Origin: a virus
Strand: one strand, 5' to 3'
DNA: 30,131 nucleotides
IMG/VR virus record: IMGVR_UViG_3300036767_000990
Location: 1-30,131 of that record
The position numbers and the translations under genes are program-made. Below the pieces are notes generated by a model. It saw nothing but the letters and a program-made list of their open reading frames with translations. It was not told the DNA's origin and made no database searches. Below, piece after piece: positions 23,358 to 29,760 of this stretch (position 1 is its first letter; each line of letters starts with the position of its first letter).

Positions 23358-24620
23358 TTAAGTCGCCAGCATTCTGGCTTTCAACGCGTCAAAGCTTTCA
23401 CCGCTCTCCGCCAGAATGGCCTCTTCGCCGGTAAACTTCTGCCAGCGTTCTACAATGACATCAGCGTAGGTCGGATTTAACTCGATACCATAGCACACGC
23501 GCCCAGTCGTCTCGGCGGCGATCAAGGTTGTGCCGGATCCCATAAAAGGCTCGTAAATCGCCTGACCCGGGCTTGAGTTGTTCAGGATCGGGCGGCGCAT
23601 GCATTCCACGGGCTTTTGCGTGCCATGCACGGTCTCGGAGTCCTGATCCTTGTTCGGAATATGCCAAAGCGTGGTCTGTTTCCGATCCCCCGCCCAGTGA
23701 CCCTTGCCCTTCTTCTTAACCGCATACCAGCAGGGTTCGTGTTGCCAGTGGTAATCCCCGCGGCTCAGCACCAGCCGGTCTTTGGCCCAGATGATTTGCG
23801 AGCGAATTTTGAAGCCGGAAACTTCAAGGCTCTCGGCCACAGTGCCTGCATGCAGGGCGCCATGCCAGACATAAGCCACATCTCCGGGAAAAAGCGCCCA
23901 GGCCTCCCGCCAATCGGCGCGATCATCATTCAGCACCTTGCCCGTACGCTTGGTTTTGCCAGCACCGGTTTCATTGCGCCAGCCCGGATCATACTCCACC
24001 CCATAGGGCGGGTCGGTGACCATCAGTAATGGGCGGACATCGCCCAGCAACCTGCCAACCACATCAGCCAAAGTGCTATCGCCGCAGATCAGACGGTGGG
24101 GGCCAAGCTGCCACAGATCACCCTCGACGGAGACCGGTTTGACCGGGGGCTCCGGAATGTCGTCTTCGCCTTCAACGCTTCCGTCCTCGCGCGGGTCATC
24201 CGGATCCGCCAGCAAAGCCTCCAGATCCTCGTCAGCAAATCCCAGAAGGTCGAGATCGAAGTCTTCCGCCAGCAACGAGGTAATCTCTTCGCGCAGAATA
24301 GCGTCGTCCCAATCACCCAGTTCCGTAAGCTTATTGTCGGCGATGCGATAGGCGCGGCGTTCGGCTTCATCGAGATGCCCAAGCCGGATCACTGGAGCTT
24401 CGCGAAGGCCAAGCAGTGTTGCGGCCATGACCCGCCCATGACCCGCGATCAGCTCGCCGTCATCGGCCACCAGACACGGCACTGTCCAGCCGAATTTCGC
24501 CATGCTCGAGGCGATTTTTGCGACCTGATCCTCCCCGTGCATCTTTGCATTCTTGGCATAGGGACGCAGGCGCTCAAGCGGCCACGTCTCGATCTCGCGT
24601 GGCGCGAAAGCAAGGTCCAT
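23358..24620 (-). CDS. ParB-like domain fused to DNA N-methyltransferase
   Basis: This 420-residue protein has a ParB/sulfiredoxin-like N-terminal domain (about 1-110) with the motif ELIAGHGRVMAATLLG, then an aspartate-rich linker. A methyltransferase domain follows with TDPPYG (about 202-207) and FMGSGTT (about 359-365). The order DPPY first and FxGxG last is that of beta-class N6-adenine or N4-cytosine methylases. Such phage proteins protect DNA from host restriction or time packaging; no restriction partner is seen. The ATG at 24620 was chosen because a longer frame to 24746 would read through the terminator hairpin at 24673-24698. No clear ribosome site precedes it. It is the first late gene. 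Confidence 0.88.
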   Translation of the reverse strand: MDLAFAPREIETWPLERLRPYAKNAKMHGEDQVAKIASSMAKFGWTVPCLVADDGELIAGHGRVMAATLLGLREAPVIRLGHLDEAERRAYRIADNKLTELGDWDDAILREEITSLLAEDFDLDLLGFADEDLEALLADPDDPREDGSVEGEDDIPEPPVKPVSVEGDLWQLGPHRLICGDSTLADVVGRLLGDVRPLLMVTDPPYGVEYDPGWRNETGAGKTKRTGKVLNDDRADWREAWALFPGDVAYVWHGALHAGTVAESLEVSGFKIRSQIIWAKDRLVLSRGDYHWQHEPCWYAVKKKGKGHWAGDRKQTTLWHIPNKDQDSETVHGTQKPVECMRRPILNNSSPGQAIYEPFMGSGTTLIAAETTGRVCYGIELNPTYADVIVERWQKFTGEEAILAESGESFDALKARMLAT

Positions 24621-24660
24621 AGAGGAAGGTCTCGATGTCAGGAAAAGGGATGGGCTGTCG

Positions 24661-24698
24661 CCCCAAAAGAAACGCCCGGATACCATCTGGTCCGGGCG
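24661..24698 (-). terminator. Rho-independent terminator at the head of the late operon
   Basis: On the minus strand, CGCCCGGACC (24698-24689) and a complementary arm with a two-base bulge (24684-24673) form a GC-rich stem around a 4-base loop. TTTCTTTT follows at once (24672-24665). It lies 40 bases upstream of the methyltransferase start, so it would stop transcription before the late genes unless overridden. This resembles the tR'-type terminators controlled by lambdoid antitermination. Confidence 0.7.
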
Positions 24699-24717
24699 CA
24701 ATTCTTCGATGATCCCT

Positions 24718-24746
24718 GTATGAGTCAAGGGGGGCAGATCTGTCAA
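24718..24746 (-). promoter_or_regulatory. Candidate late promoter
   Basis: Minus-strand TTGACA (24746-24741) is followed after 18 bases by CATACA, a weak -10. Further TTGAC(A/T) boxes occur on this strand at 24849-24844, 24783-24778 and 24728-24723. A start near 24710 would place the terminator hairpin directly downstream. The evidence is only the boxes and their position. Confidence 0.35.
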
Positions 24747-24792
24747 CAGGGAATGTGAACAAAGCCGGAACTTTGATTGTCAATTTGGAGAG

Positions 24793-24958
24793 GGTGGATT
24801 TCGAAGTGGCTTCGCAACCCGATCAGGTGGATTTTACTATTTTTGTCAAGAATCCACTCCCGTTAAAGAAAACCCCAATTTTATTGAGGAAATATAGAAT
24901 TATAGCCAGTTTTGGATTCTAGGCGGATTCCCCGGTGAAATCCAGTTTCGCTAGCGAA
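24793..24958. other. Non-coding control region with GGATT boxes and a palindrome
   Basis: This AT-richer stretch holds no gene but has several short repeats. GGTGGATTT occurs twice (24793-24801, 24826-24834). AGAATCCA (24849-24856) and TGGATTCT (24913-24920) are an inverted pair. GGATT also appears at 24925-24929 and, inverted, in AAATCC at about 24938. A perfect 12-base palindrome TTCGCTAGCGAA lies at 24947-24958, followed by TATAAA at 24980-24985. It probably contains binding sites for a regulator of the late promoter or of the small gene and fic to the right. Confidence 0.45.
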
Positions 24959-25005
24959 GTGGTGCGCTAAGCCCCCCCGTATAAACACGTGCCCGGGGAG
25001 GAACC

Positions 25006-25122
25006 ATGGGAGGGGGGCGGCCAGCTGGTGTGCTGTCTGCTCGGCCAATCAAACGGTACAGAGGATCGGCACAGAGGATCGGCACAAGCTTGCAAAAATC
25101 TCACTTAACCTCTAATGAGTAA
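25006..25122 (+). CDS. Possible 38-residue small protein upstream of fic
   Basis: The ATG at 25006 is preceded by a very strong ribosome site, GGGGAGG, 4-5 bases away, and by TATAAA and a 12-base palindrome further up. The product starts MGGGRPAGVLSARPIKRYR and is basic, with no known family. The frame crosses the tandem repeat at 25058-25086. It ends 30 bases before fic, so it could be a leader peptide, an unrecognised fic partner or chance. Low certainty. Confidence 0.3.
   Translation: MGGGRPAGVLSARPIKRYRGSAQRIGTSLQKSHLTSNE
25058..25086 (+). repeat. Tandem 13-base repeat before fic
   Basis: ACAGAGGATCGGC occurs twice in direct succession (25058-25070, 25071-25083) and a third copy begins (ACA). 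The core GATCGGCA appears a third time at 25143-25150, directly at the fic ribosome site. It may be an operator array for fic or a recent small duplication. Confidence 0.6.
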
Positions 25123-25152
25123 AGAATTATTGTTAAATAAGAGATCGGCAAA

Positions 25153-26382
25153 ATGGTCCTTGAAACACCGGCGCGCATTGAGCCCTGTGGCATAGAAGAG
25201 ATGGTCCCCGAAGAGTTGATGGATCTGGTTCTTGAGATCAGGTCGGCTGCGGAGGCGCTTGGCAGACGGCTTCATCCGGATAGTGCTGCCGAACTGCGCT
25301 CCATGACAAGGATAATGAATGCCTATTACTCAAACTTGATTGAAGGACATAACACGCGCCCACGCGACATTGAGGCTGCATTGGCCGGTCAGCTTGATCA
25401 CGTTGAGAACCGCCCATTGGCCGAGGAAGCAGTTGCTCACGTAAGCGTACTGGCCTGGATTGATCAAAGATACTCCGAAGGTCAATTGCCTGAGCCAACA
25501 TCAGTTGAATTCATCCAAGAACTCCACTTGCGATTTTATGAAGCGATGCCAGAGGAATTACGATTCACGGAACATGATGGTGTTCGGAAGGAGATCGTTC
25601 CGGGAACTTTTAGGGTAGAAGGCGAAGAGGTTGAAGTTGGAAGACACCTTCCCCCTTCGGCCGAGCGTTTGCCGGCATTCATGGGCCACTTTTCCTCACG
25701 CTATCATGATCTTACGAGGGGGGCGGCAGGCAAAATACTGTCGATCCCTGCAGCACATCATCGCCTGAACTACATTCACCCATTTCTTGACGGAAATGGA
25801 CGTGTGAGTCGACTTATGTCCCATGCTATGTGCCAGTCAGCGGGAATTGGCGGTCATGGGTTATGGTCTATTAGCCGCGGGTTGGCCCGCGGACTGGCTG
25901 ATCCTGCCGAATACAAAGAGCGTATGGATGCAGCCGATCATCAGCGCCGTGGTGATCGCGACGGTCGCGGAAATCTGTGTCTAGCCGCGCTGACATCGTT
26001 TTCCGCGTGGTTTCTGACCGTCATGTTGGATCAGATCCGGTTTACCGAAGCCATGTTTGATCTCACATCACTTCAAGATCGCTACACTCGGCTTATTGGG
26101 GATTTGTATCCCGGTAAAGATCGGTTGCCTCAATTGATCAAGCGTGTATTGGCGCAGGGTGAGATGCCGAGAGGCGACGCAAGCTTCGTAACTGGAGTAA
26201 AGGATCGTGCTGCGAGAAATGACTTAAGCGAACTGCTAAAAGCAGGGTTTTTGAAGTCGGATACGCCAAAAGGGCCAGTACGAATAGCTTTCCCTTTAGA
26301 CTATCGGGAACGACTTTTCCCAAATCTGTTTACTGATGCAGAACCAATACTGCCACCCGCTCCGGTGGTTCCGGTTGTTTGA
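25153..26382 (+). CDS. Fic family AMP-transferase-type protein
   Basis: This 409-residue protein has the full Fic motif HPFLDGNGRVSR at about residues 209-220, with the catalytic His and the phosphate-binding GNGR. An N-terminal inhibitory helix is visible as SNLIEG (60-65), the S/T-x-x-x-E-G motif of class II Fic proteins, so activity is probably kept low until released. Fic enzymes attach AMP or similar groups to proteins. A C-terminal winged-helix-like part (LPQLIKRVLAQGEMPRGDASFVTGVKDRAARNDLSELLKAGFLKS) follows. The gene is less GC-rich than its neighbours and lies on the strand opposite to the phage genes, between the early and late operons. The ATG has only a weak ribosome site. Confidence 0.93.
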   Translation: MVLETPARIEPCGIEEMVPEELMDLVLEIRSAAEALGRRLHPDSAAELRSMTRIMNAYYSNLIEGHNTRPRDIEAALAGQLDHVENRPLAEEAVAHVSVLAWIDQRYSEGQLPEPTSVEFIQELHLRFYEAMPEELRFTEHDGVRKEIVPGTFRVEGEEVEVGRHLPPSAERLPAFMGHFSSRYHDLTRGAAGKILSIPAAHHRLNYIHPFLDGNGRVSRLMSHAMCQSAGIGGHGLWSISRGLARGLADPAEYKERMDAADHQRRGDRDGRGNLCLAALTSFSAWFLTVMLDQIRFTEAMFDLTSLQDRYTRLIGDLYPGKDRLPQLIKRVLAQGEMPRGDASFVTGVKDRAARNDLSELLKAGFLKSDTPKGPVRIAFPLDYRERLFPNLFTDAEPILPPAPVVPVV

Positions 26383-26444
26383 AAATACCTCATGTTTTGA
26401 AGAGCTCTAGACTAGGTTCGACTGCAAAACTTTTGGAGTTTATA

Positions 26445-26475
26445 TATGGCTATGCCGCGTTGTGACATAACCATA
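26445..26475. other. Hairpin in the gap between convergent genes
   Basis: TATGGCTATG (26445-26454) and CATAACCATA (26466-26475) pair at 9 of 10 positions around an 11-base loop, between the ends of fic and the minus-strand gene. It may serve as a weak terminator in either direction, though no clean T-tract follows. The remainder of 26383-26485 shows nothing else. Confidence 0.35.
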
Positions 26476-26485
26476 TCTTGTTGGC

Positions 26486-27202
26486 TCATCGCCACGGCTC
26501 CCGCATCGGCACCCCCTCAACCACAACAACCTCCCGCATCAGTTTACTCCCCCTGAGCGCATCGCTAACCCAGCCTAGCGCCTTAACCCAATCCGAATAC
26601 CCCCGGTGCGCGGTTTCAATCTGTGCCGGGTAGGGATCCCAGATAACGGGACAGATAAGGACATCCACTGTCCGCCACTTGCCGCGTGAAAACACCCGCT
26701 CGGTTCCGACAACTTCGGTCACCGCCCGCACCCCGTGCTGGTTTTGGCGAGTCTCGCGTGGCAGACACCGCGGCACCACCCCAGGCATCCAGTCCGGGGT
26801 CAGCCCCGCGCGTGCCAGTTCTGCGATCCGAATGGCCATGCGCTTGCCGCCCAGCGCGTCAGGCAGCATGACTACGGTGGCCGCAATCACATCGGCATCT
26901 TCGTGCGTGTAGCTGTCCCGCTTGTACCGTCCGCCATCAACCTTTGTGCCTAGCTGCGCCTGCCGGATCAGAACATACTCAAACCCATAGCCCTGTGCCT
27001 CGGCGGCTTCGGTATCCGGTGGTGGCGGCAGCTCCAGCTGCGCCTTCTCGATCCTGAAGGCCCACTCCAGCGCTTGCTGTATGGTCATCTCGCGTTTGTG
27101 GCGCCCCGAGGTAGTTCTGTTCGTGTTTGCACCCCTGCGCAATGAGCGTGACTTCGCGGCTGATGTGCCATTGCTCTGATGCAGTCTACGATCGTGTTTC
27201 AT
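26486..27202 (-). CDS. Conserved phage protein of unknown function, last early gene (lambda Q position)
   Basis: This 238-residue protein starts with a basic, likely disordered segment (about 1-38), then a helix (MTIQQALEWAFRIEKAQLEL) and two conserved-looking parts: YGFEYVLIRQAQLGTKVDGG and KRMAIRIAELARAGLTPDWMPG. It ends in REPWR. Similar proteins occur in phages of Rhodobacterales without a known role. It is translationally coupled to the replication gene (ATGA) and is the last gene before the late control region. A regulator of late transcription is therefore possible by position, but no domain proves it. If the basic segment is not translated, an internal ATG at 27088 is the likely start. 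Confidence 0.75.
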   Translation of the reverse strand: MKHDRRLHQSNGTSAAKSRSLRRGANTNRTTSGRHKREMTIQQALEWAFRIEKAQLELPPPPDTEAAEAQGYGFEYVLIRQAQLGTKVDGGRYKRDSYTHEDADVIAATVVMLPDALGGKRMAIRIAELARAGLTPDWMPGVVPRCLPRETRQNQHGVRAVTEVVGTERVFSRGKWRTVDVLICPVIWDPYPAQIETAHRGYSDWVKALGWVSDALRGSKLMREVVVVEGVPMREPWR

Positions 27203-28248
27203 CGAATGCCCCTTTCGTTCAGTCGTTCTCTGGTGACGAGGCCGGAAGCGATCAGCCGGTCGCGCATGGTGTTGGTGATGGCACTGCTGGGCAGGAAGCT
27301 CTCGCCGTTGACCCAGTTCGCGTAGGTGGCGACCATGGCGTCTTCGCTGACAGGTGTCTCAGAGGGGCCTTTCGCCTTTGATGAGCGATGTGCTGGGGCA
27401 GATGTTTTTTGCGCCCTCTGCGCCCGCTCCATGACGCGATCAAGGGCTTTCGGCCCGTCGGGTGGGGTAGGATGCGCGTCCCGGCTTCGTCTGGCCACAT
27501 CAAGGATTTGGTCCTCGCTTAAGCCCAGTTCGTCACGCCAACGTCGGACATGCTCTCTGGGCGGCCATCCCTGCCACCAGCCGGGAAGATCGGATTTTGG
27601 ATCAATGCCCAGCGCTCTCAGAAGCTCTTCAAAGAAATTTTCAAATTCGTCCTCGCGCTCTCGCGCGCCCTCCTCCTCCTTTACTGGTTCTCTTACAAGG
27701 TTACTGTCCGGATTTGAGACACGGGATCGCCGCCAATCCGGACACAGCTCGGCGTCTAAATCGGACACGGCTCCGTGTGCAGTTTCCGGACACGGGTTTG
27801 AAGCGGATTTCGGACCCAAACCTTTGCTGCTGTTGAGATTTTCGTCGCCATCGCCGTGTCTGAAATCCGGACACGGGTTTGGACCTGTGAGACTGCCCGC
27901 ATCTGGGCATTCAAACGAGGTTTCTTGATCATCCCCGCCAGTTGTTTCTCCACCACCATTTTGCGATTTGAAACCGGTCTCGAAGCCCAGAATGTAGCGT
28001 GTGGGCAGCTGACGTTTCGAGCCGGGTGTCCGTCGCTTTACGCGCCGGATTAGTGACGCCATTTCCAGCGCCTTCAGATGTTCATTCAGTGTGGATCTGC
28101 TGATCTCGCAGTCATGGGCAAGCTGTTCCTGAGACGGAAAACATCCATAATCCGGATTGTACCTGTCACAGAGATGCCAGAGCACAATCTTGGTGGTGGG
28201 CTTTAATCCGCGTTGCTGGATGGCCCAGTTTGTCGCAGCGTGACTCAT
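27199..28248 (-). CDS. Replication initiator-like protein with helix-turn-helix (lambda O-like position)
   Basis: This 349-residue protein has an N-terminal winged helix (about 1-75): ATNWAIQQRGLKPTTKIVLWHL, then FPSQEQLAHDCEISRSTLNEHLKALEMASLI. This is the HTH_36 pattern used by phage and plasmid replication proteins. A low-complexity middle (about 110-190) contains repeated NPCPDF-like words whose DNA forms iteron-like repeats. The C-terminal part (FENFFEELLRALGIDPK...GWPPREHVRRWRDELGLSEDQILDVARRSRD) is helical and may recruit helicase. Such an architecture mirrors lambda O, whose origin lies inside its own gene. Both ends overlap neighbours by 4 bases. Confidence 0.82.
   Translation of the reverse strand: MSHAATNWAIQQRGLKPTTKIVLWHLCDRYNPDYGCFPSQEQLAHDCEISRSTLNEHLKALEMASLIRRVKRRTPGSKRQLPTRYILGFETGFKSQNGGGETTGGDDQETSFECPDAGSLTGPNPCPDFRHGDGDENLNSSKGLGPKSASNPCPETAHGAVSDLDAELCPDWRRSRVSNPDSNLVREPVKEEEGAREREDEFENFFEELLRALGIDPKSDLPGWWQGWPPREHVRRWRDELGLSEDQILDVARRSRDAHPTPPDGPKALDRVMERAQRAQKTSAPAHRSSKAKGPSETPVSEDAMVATYANWVNGESFLPSSAITNTMRDRLIASGLVTRERLNERGIR
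27706..27881. other. Candidate phage replication origin: iteron-like repeats inside the initiator gene
   Basis: The core TCCGGACAC recurs at 27737-27745, 27786-27793 region and 27866-27874, with TCGGACACGG at 27761-27770. The two best copies (27785-27800, 27866-27881) share the 16 bases TCCGGACACGGGTTTG. A looser copy lies at 27706-27725. Short inversions such as CACGG-CT-CCGTG (27765-27776) overlap them. They lie in the middle of the initiator gene, as in lambda. Confidence 0.6.
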
Positions 28249-28730
28249 GTCTCCTCCCCAGCGCTGGGCGCAGTGGAGACACGAACACCCGCGTCCCTAA
28301 CAATGCGTGTGACCATCCCCGCCTCTGTCAAGGCGCCCAGCGCATCCTCGACGGATCGCACCAGTGCCCAGGCAAAGCCCTGAGCCTGCACTGCGTCTCG
28401 GAAGACTTTCTGGGCATCGCTGAGAGAGCCCGTGGTGCTCTTCACTTCCAGAAACAGCACCTTGCCCTGCGACAGCACGATGAGATCGGCAAAGCCGGGG
28501 GTGACGCCCATGCCGACAAGAATAGCCTGACGCTTGGCACCAGCCTGTCCGGCTTGCGTTACTTCGTTGGCGCAGTGGTGGACGATCGATCCGGCGGGCA
28601 AAACAAACCGAAGCGTACTGACAATCGCGCGCTGGATATCCGCCTCGGGTGTTCCTCGTTGTGCTTTAGCAGGGGCCTTGCTGGCCTTGATCCGCCCAAG
28701 GAGCGAGGAATTGCGTTTCAATCTTCTCAT
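28245..28730 (-). CDS. VRR-NUC domain nuclease
   Basis: This 161-residue protein has the VRR-NUC form of the PD-(D/E)XK nuclease fold. TPEADIQRAIVSTLRF supplies the first acid (E29), GVTPGFADLIVL the aspartate (D82), and KVLFLEVKS the E95-x-K97 pair, followed by SLSDAQKVFRDAVQAQGFAWALVRSVEDAL with the usual Gln (Q107). All catalytic residues are present. Such phage enzymes are thought to cut branched or flap DNA during replication and recombination. It is coupled to the initiator gene by a 4-base overlap, which fits a role in DNA replication. Confidence 0.9.
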   Translation of the reverse strand: MRRLKRNSSLLGRIKASKAPAKAQRGTPEADIQRAIVSTLRFVLPAGSIVHHCANEVTQAGQAGAKRQAILVGMGVTPGFADLIVLSQGKVLFLEVKSTTGSLSDAQKVFRDAVQAQGFAWALVRSVEDALGALTEAGMVTRIVRDAGVRVSTAPSAGEET

Positions 28731-29011
28731 GAACCCGCACCTCGTCCACGGCCATACAAAGACTTGGCTTCCACAATGGTCAGCAGGATGCGGGCATCCT
28801 CGCGCTCTTCTTCGCTCTCACCATGCTGAAGCAGCACCTTGCAGGAGAGTTTCACCAGATGGTCCGAGTGATGGGCGACATCGGCGATAACCATGCGGGC
28901 CTCCCGCAACTTCTCGGCAACCCAGGCTGCCCGTGCTTTGTCGCGCTCGGACAGGTGGCGAGTACCGCGGTGTGGCCGCTTTCCCTCGGAATTCAATTTG
29001 ATCTGCTTCAT
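28727..29011 (-). CDS. Small helical phage protein, unknown function
   Basis: This 94-residue, highly charged protein is mostly helical (LSERDKARAAWVAEKLREARMVIADVAHHSDHLVKLSCKVLLQHGESEEEREDARILLTIVEAKSLYG). It has no recognised domain. Its start and stop both overlap neighbours by 4 bases, so it is a regular member of the early operon and most probably works with the replication proteins. Nothing more can be said safely. Confidence 0.75.
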   Translation of the reverse strand: MKQIKLNSEGKRPHRGTRHLSERDKARAAWVAEKLREARMVIADVAHHSDHLVKLSCKVLLQHGESEEEREDARILLTIVEAKSLYGRGRGAGS

Positions 29012-29340
29012 GCTGCGCGCCCTCCGATGCGAGGGGGCCGCGCGGGACGGGCGGTTTTGGGAGTGCGGCGTTTCCCAGTGGATGTCTCAATTTCTGGTGC
29101 CGTGTTCTCTTGCGCGTCCAGCCAGGCCAGAACCGTGCTGCGCTTGTAGAGCGCCTTACGGCCGGCTTTCACGCATTTGGGGCCATAGCGCCGACGCTCC
29201 CAGCGGATCAGCGTGTCCACGCAGACACCAAGCGCTTCAGCCAGTTCCGCGCGGCTCATCCAGCCGTCAAGCAGGCTGGTGCTGGTCTCTGGATGTGGGG
29301 TTTCAGTTCTGGGTTCGGGGGAGGTTTCTAACCTGTCCAT
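29008..29340 (-). CDS. AlpA/MerR-like DNA-binding protein (excisionase-like)
   Basis: This 110-residue protein has a winged-helix motif at about residues 28-75: MSRAELAEALGVCVDTLIRWERRRYGPKCVKAGRKALYKRSTVLAWLDAQ, the helix-turn-helix pattern of AlpA, excisionase and MerR-type proteins. The tails are basic or disordered. It is the first gene of the early operon and could be a regulator or an excisionase. AGGAGC lies 7 bases before the ATG at 29340. The region just upstream carries three ACGTC boxes (29369-29373, 29381-29385 inverted, 29390-29394) that could be its own operator. Confidence 0.82.
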   Translation of the reverse strand: MDRLETSPEPRTETPHPETSTSLLDGWMSRAELAEALGVCVDTLIRWERRRYGPKCVKAGRKALYKRSTVLAWLDAQENTAPEIETSTGKRRTPKTARPARPPRIGGRAA

Positions 29341-29360
29341 GCTCTCGCTCCTGTTGTGAG

Positions 29361-29394
29361 TTACAGCGACGTCGGTGAACGACGTGCAAACGTC
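29361..29394 (-). promoter_or_regulatory. Candidate early promoter and operator boxes
   Basis: Three ACGTC boxes, two direct (29369-29373, 29390-29394) and one inverted (29381-29385), precede the first early gene. A weak TTGCAC (29389-29384) and TGTAAC (29365-29360), 18 bases apart, are the best promoter boxes on the minus strand here. The symmetry suggests regulator binding; the promoter itself is uncertain. Confidence 0.35.
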
Positions 29395-29409
29395 AGAGCA
29401 GACGAGGAG

Positions 29410-29480
29410 GGGTGGCAGGGAGGCGCAGGGTGGCAGTCATTCCAAACTTCGTGCCACCCCAATAAACATTGGGGTTTTCG
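29410..29480 (+). terminator. Terminator with an overlapping alternative stem (attenuator-like)
   Basis: CCCCAAT (29457-29463) and ATTGGGG (29468-29474) form a 7-pair stem with loop AAAC and are followed by TTTT, a plus-strand terminator. Its left arm overlaps TGCCACCC (29452-29459), which can pair instead with GGGTGGCA (29428-29435); a further copy of GGGTGGCAG is at 29410-29418. The two stems exclude each other, which is typical of attenuation. The plus-strand gene at 29761 is downstream. Confidence 0.5.
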
Positions 29481-29605
29481 TCGGTTGCGGTTGCGAGCGG
29501 AAACACCTGACTCGGAGCATCAACGGACAAATCACGAGTCAAGAACAAAAATAGAACAAATTGTGCAAAGTTTTCTTGCCGAATCTATCTCGGGTGCCGG
29601 AAAGT

Positions 29606-29697
29606 GTCGGCGTTTCCGACGGGTTTTCTGTTTTGGACACGGTCATTTCTGCATGCCGTGCCCCAAATCTGTTTTGTGTCAGCGTCGGAAGCGTTTC
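29606..29697. promoter_or_regulatory. Operator-like repeats upstream of the right-edge gene
   Basis: CGTCGGAARCG occurs inverted at 29621-29611 and direct at 29683-29693. The first copy is part of GTCGG-CGTTT-CCGAC (29606-29620). Two direct copies of TCTGTTTTG lie at 29627-29635 and 29668-29676, with CACGG/CCGTG (29638-29642, 29656-29660) between. They are likely sites for a repressor controlling the divergent genes. I do not support any gene in 29341-29760. Confidence 0.4.
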
Positions 29698-29760
29698 TGG
29701 GGAAATCAAAGGCGGTCCGGAGGAAAATGAGACGGCCTGTAATAGAAGGAGGCAGTGTCC

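Noticed and set aside
24621-24746. Longer N-terminus of the ParB-methyltransferase
   Set aside because: It would be read through a terminator hairpin and has no ParB-like sequence; the start at 24620 gives the normal domain start.
25058-25086. Tandem repeat as a possible CRISPR fragment
   Set aside because: The units are directly adjacent with no spacers and only two full copies.
27326-27928. 200-codon plus-strand frame opposite the initiator gene
   Set aside because: Arg/Ser-rich shadow frame without ribosome site; the minus-strand gene is coupled to its neighbours and has a clear domain.
29008-29340. Integrase or attachment site near the excisionase-like gene
   Set aside because: No tyrosine or serine recombinase is visible, no tRNA is present and no direct repeat matching the left edge was found by eye.
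29356-29730. 124-codon plus-strand frame in the right control region
   Set aside because: It crosses the terminator, attenuator stems and operator-like repeats and has no family-like sequence or ribosome site.
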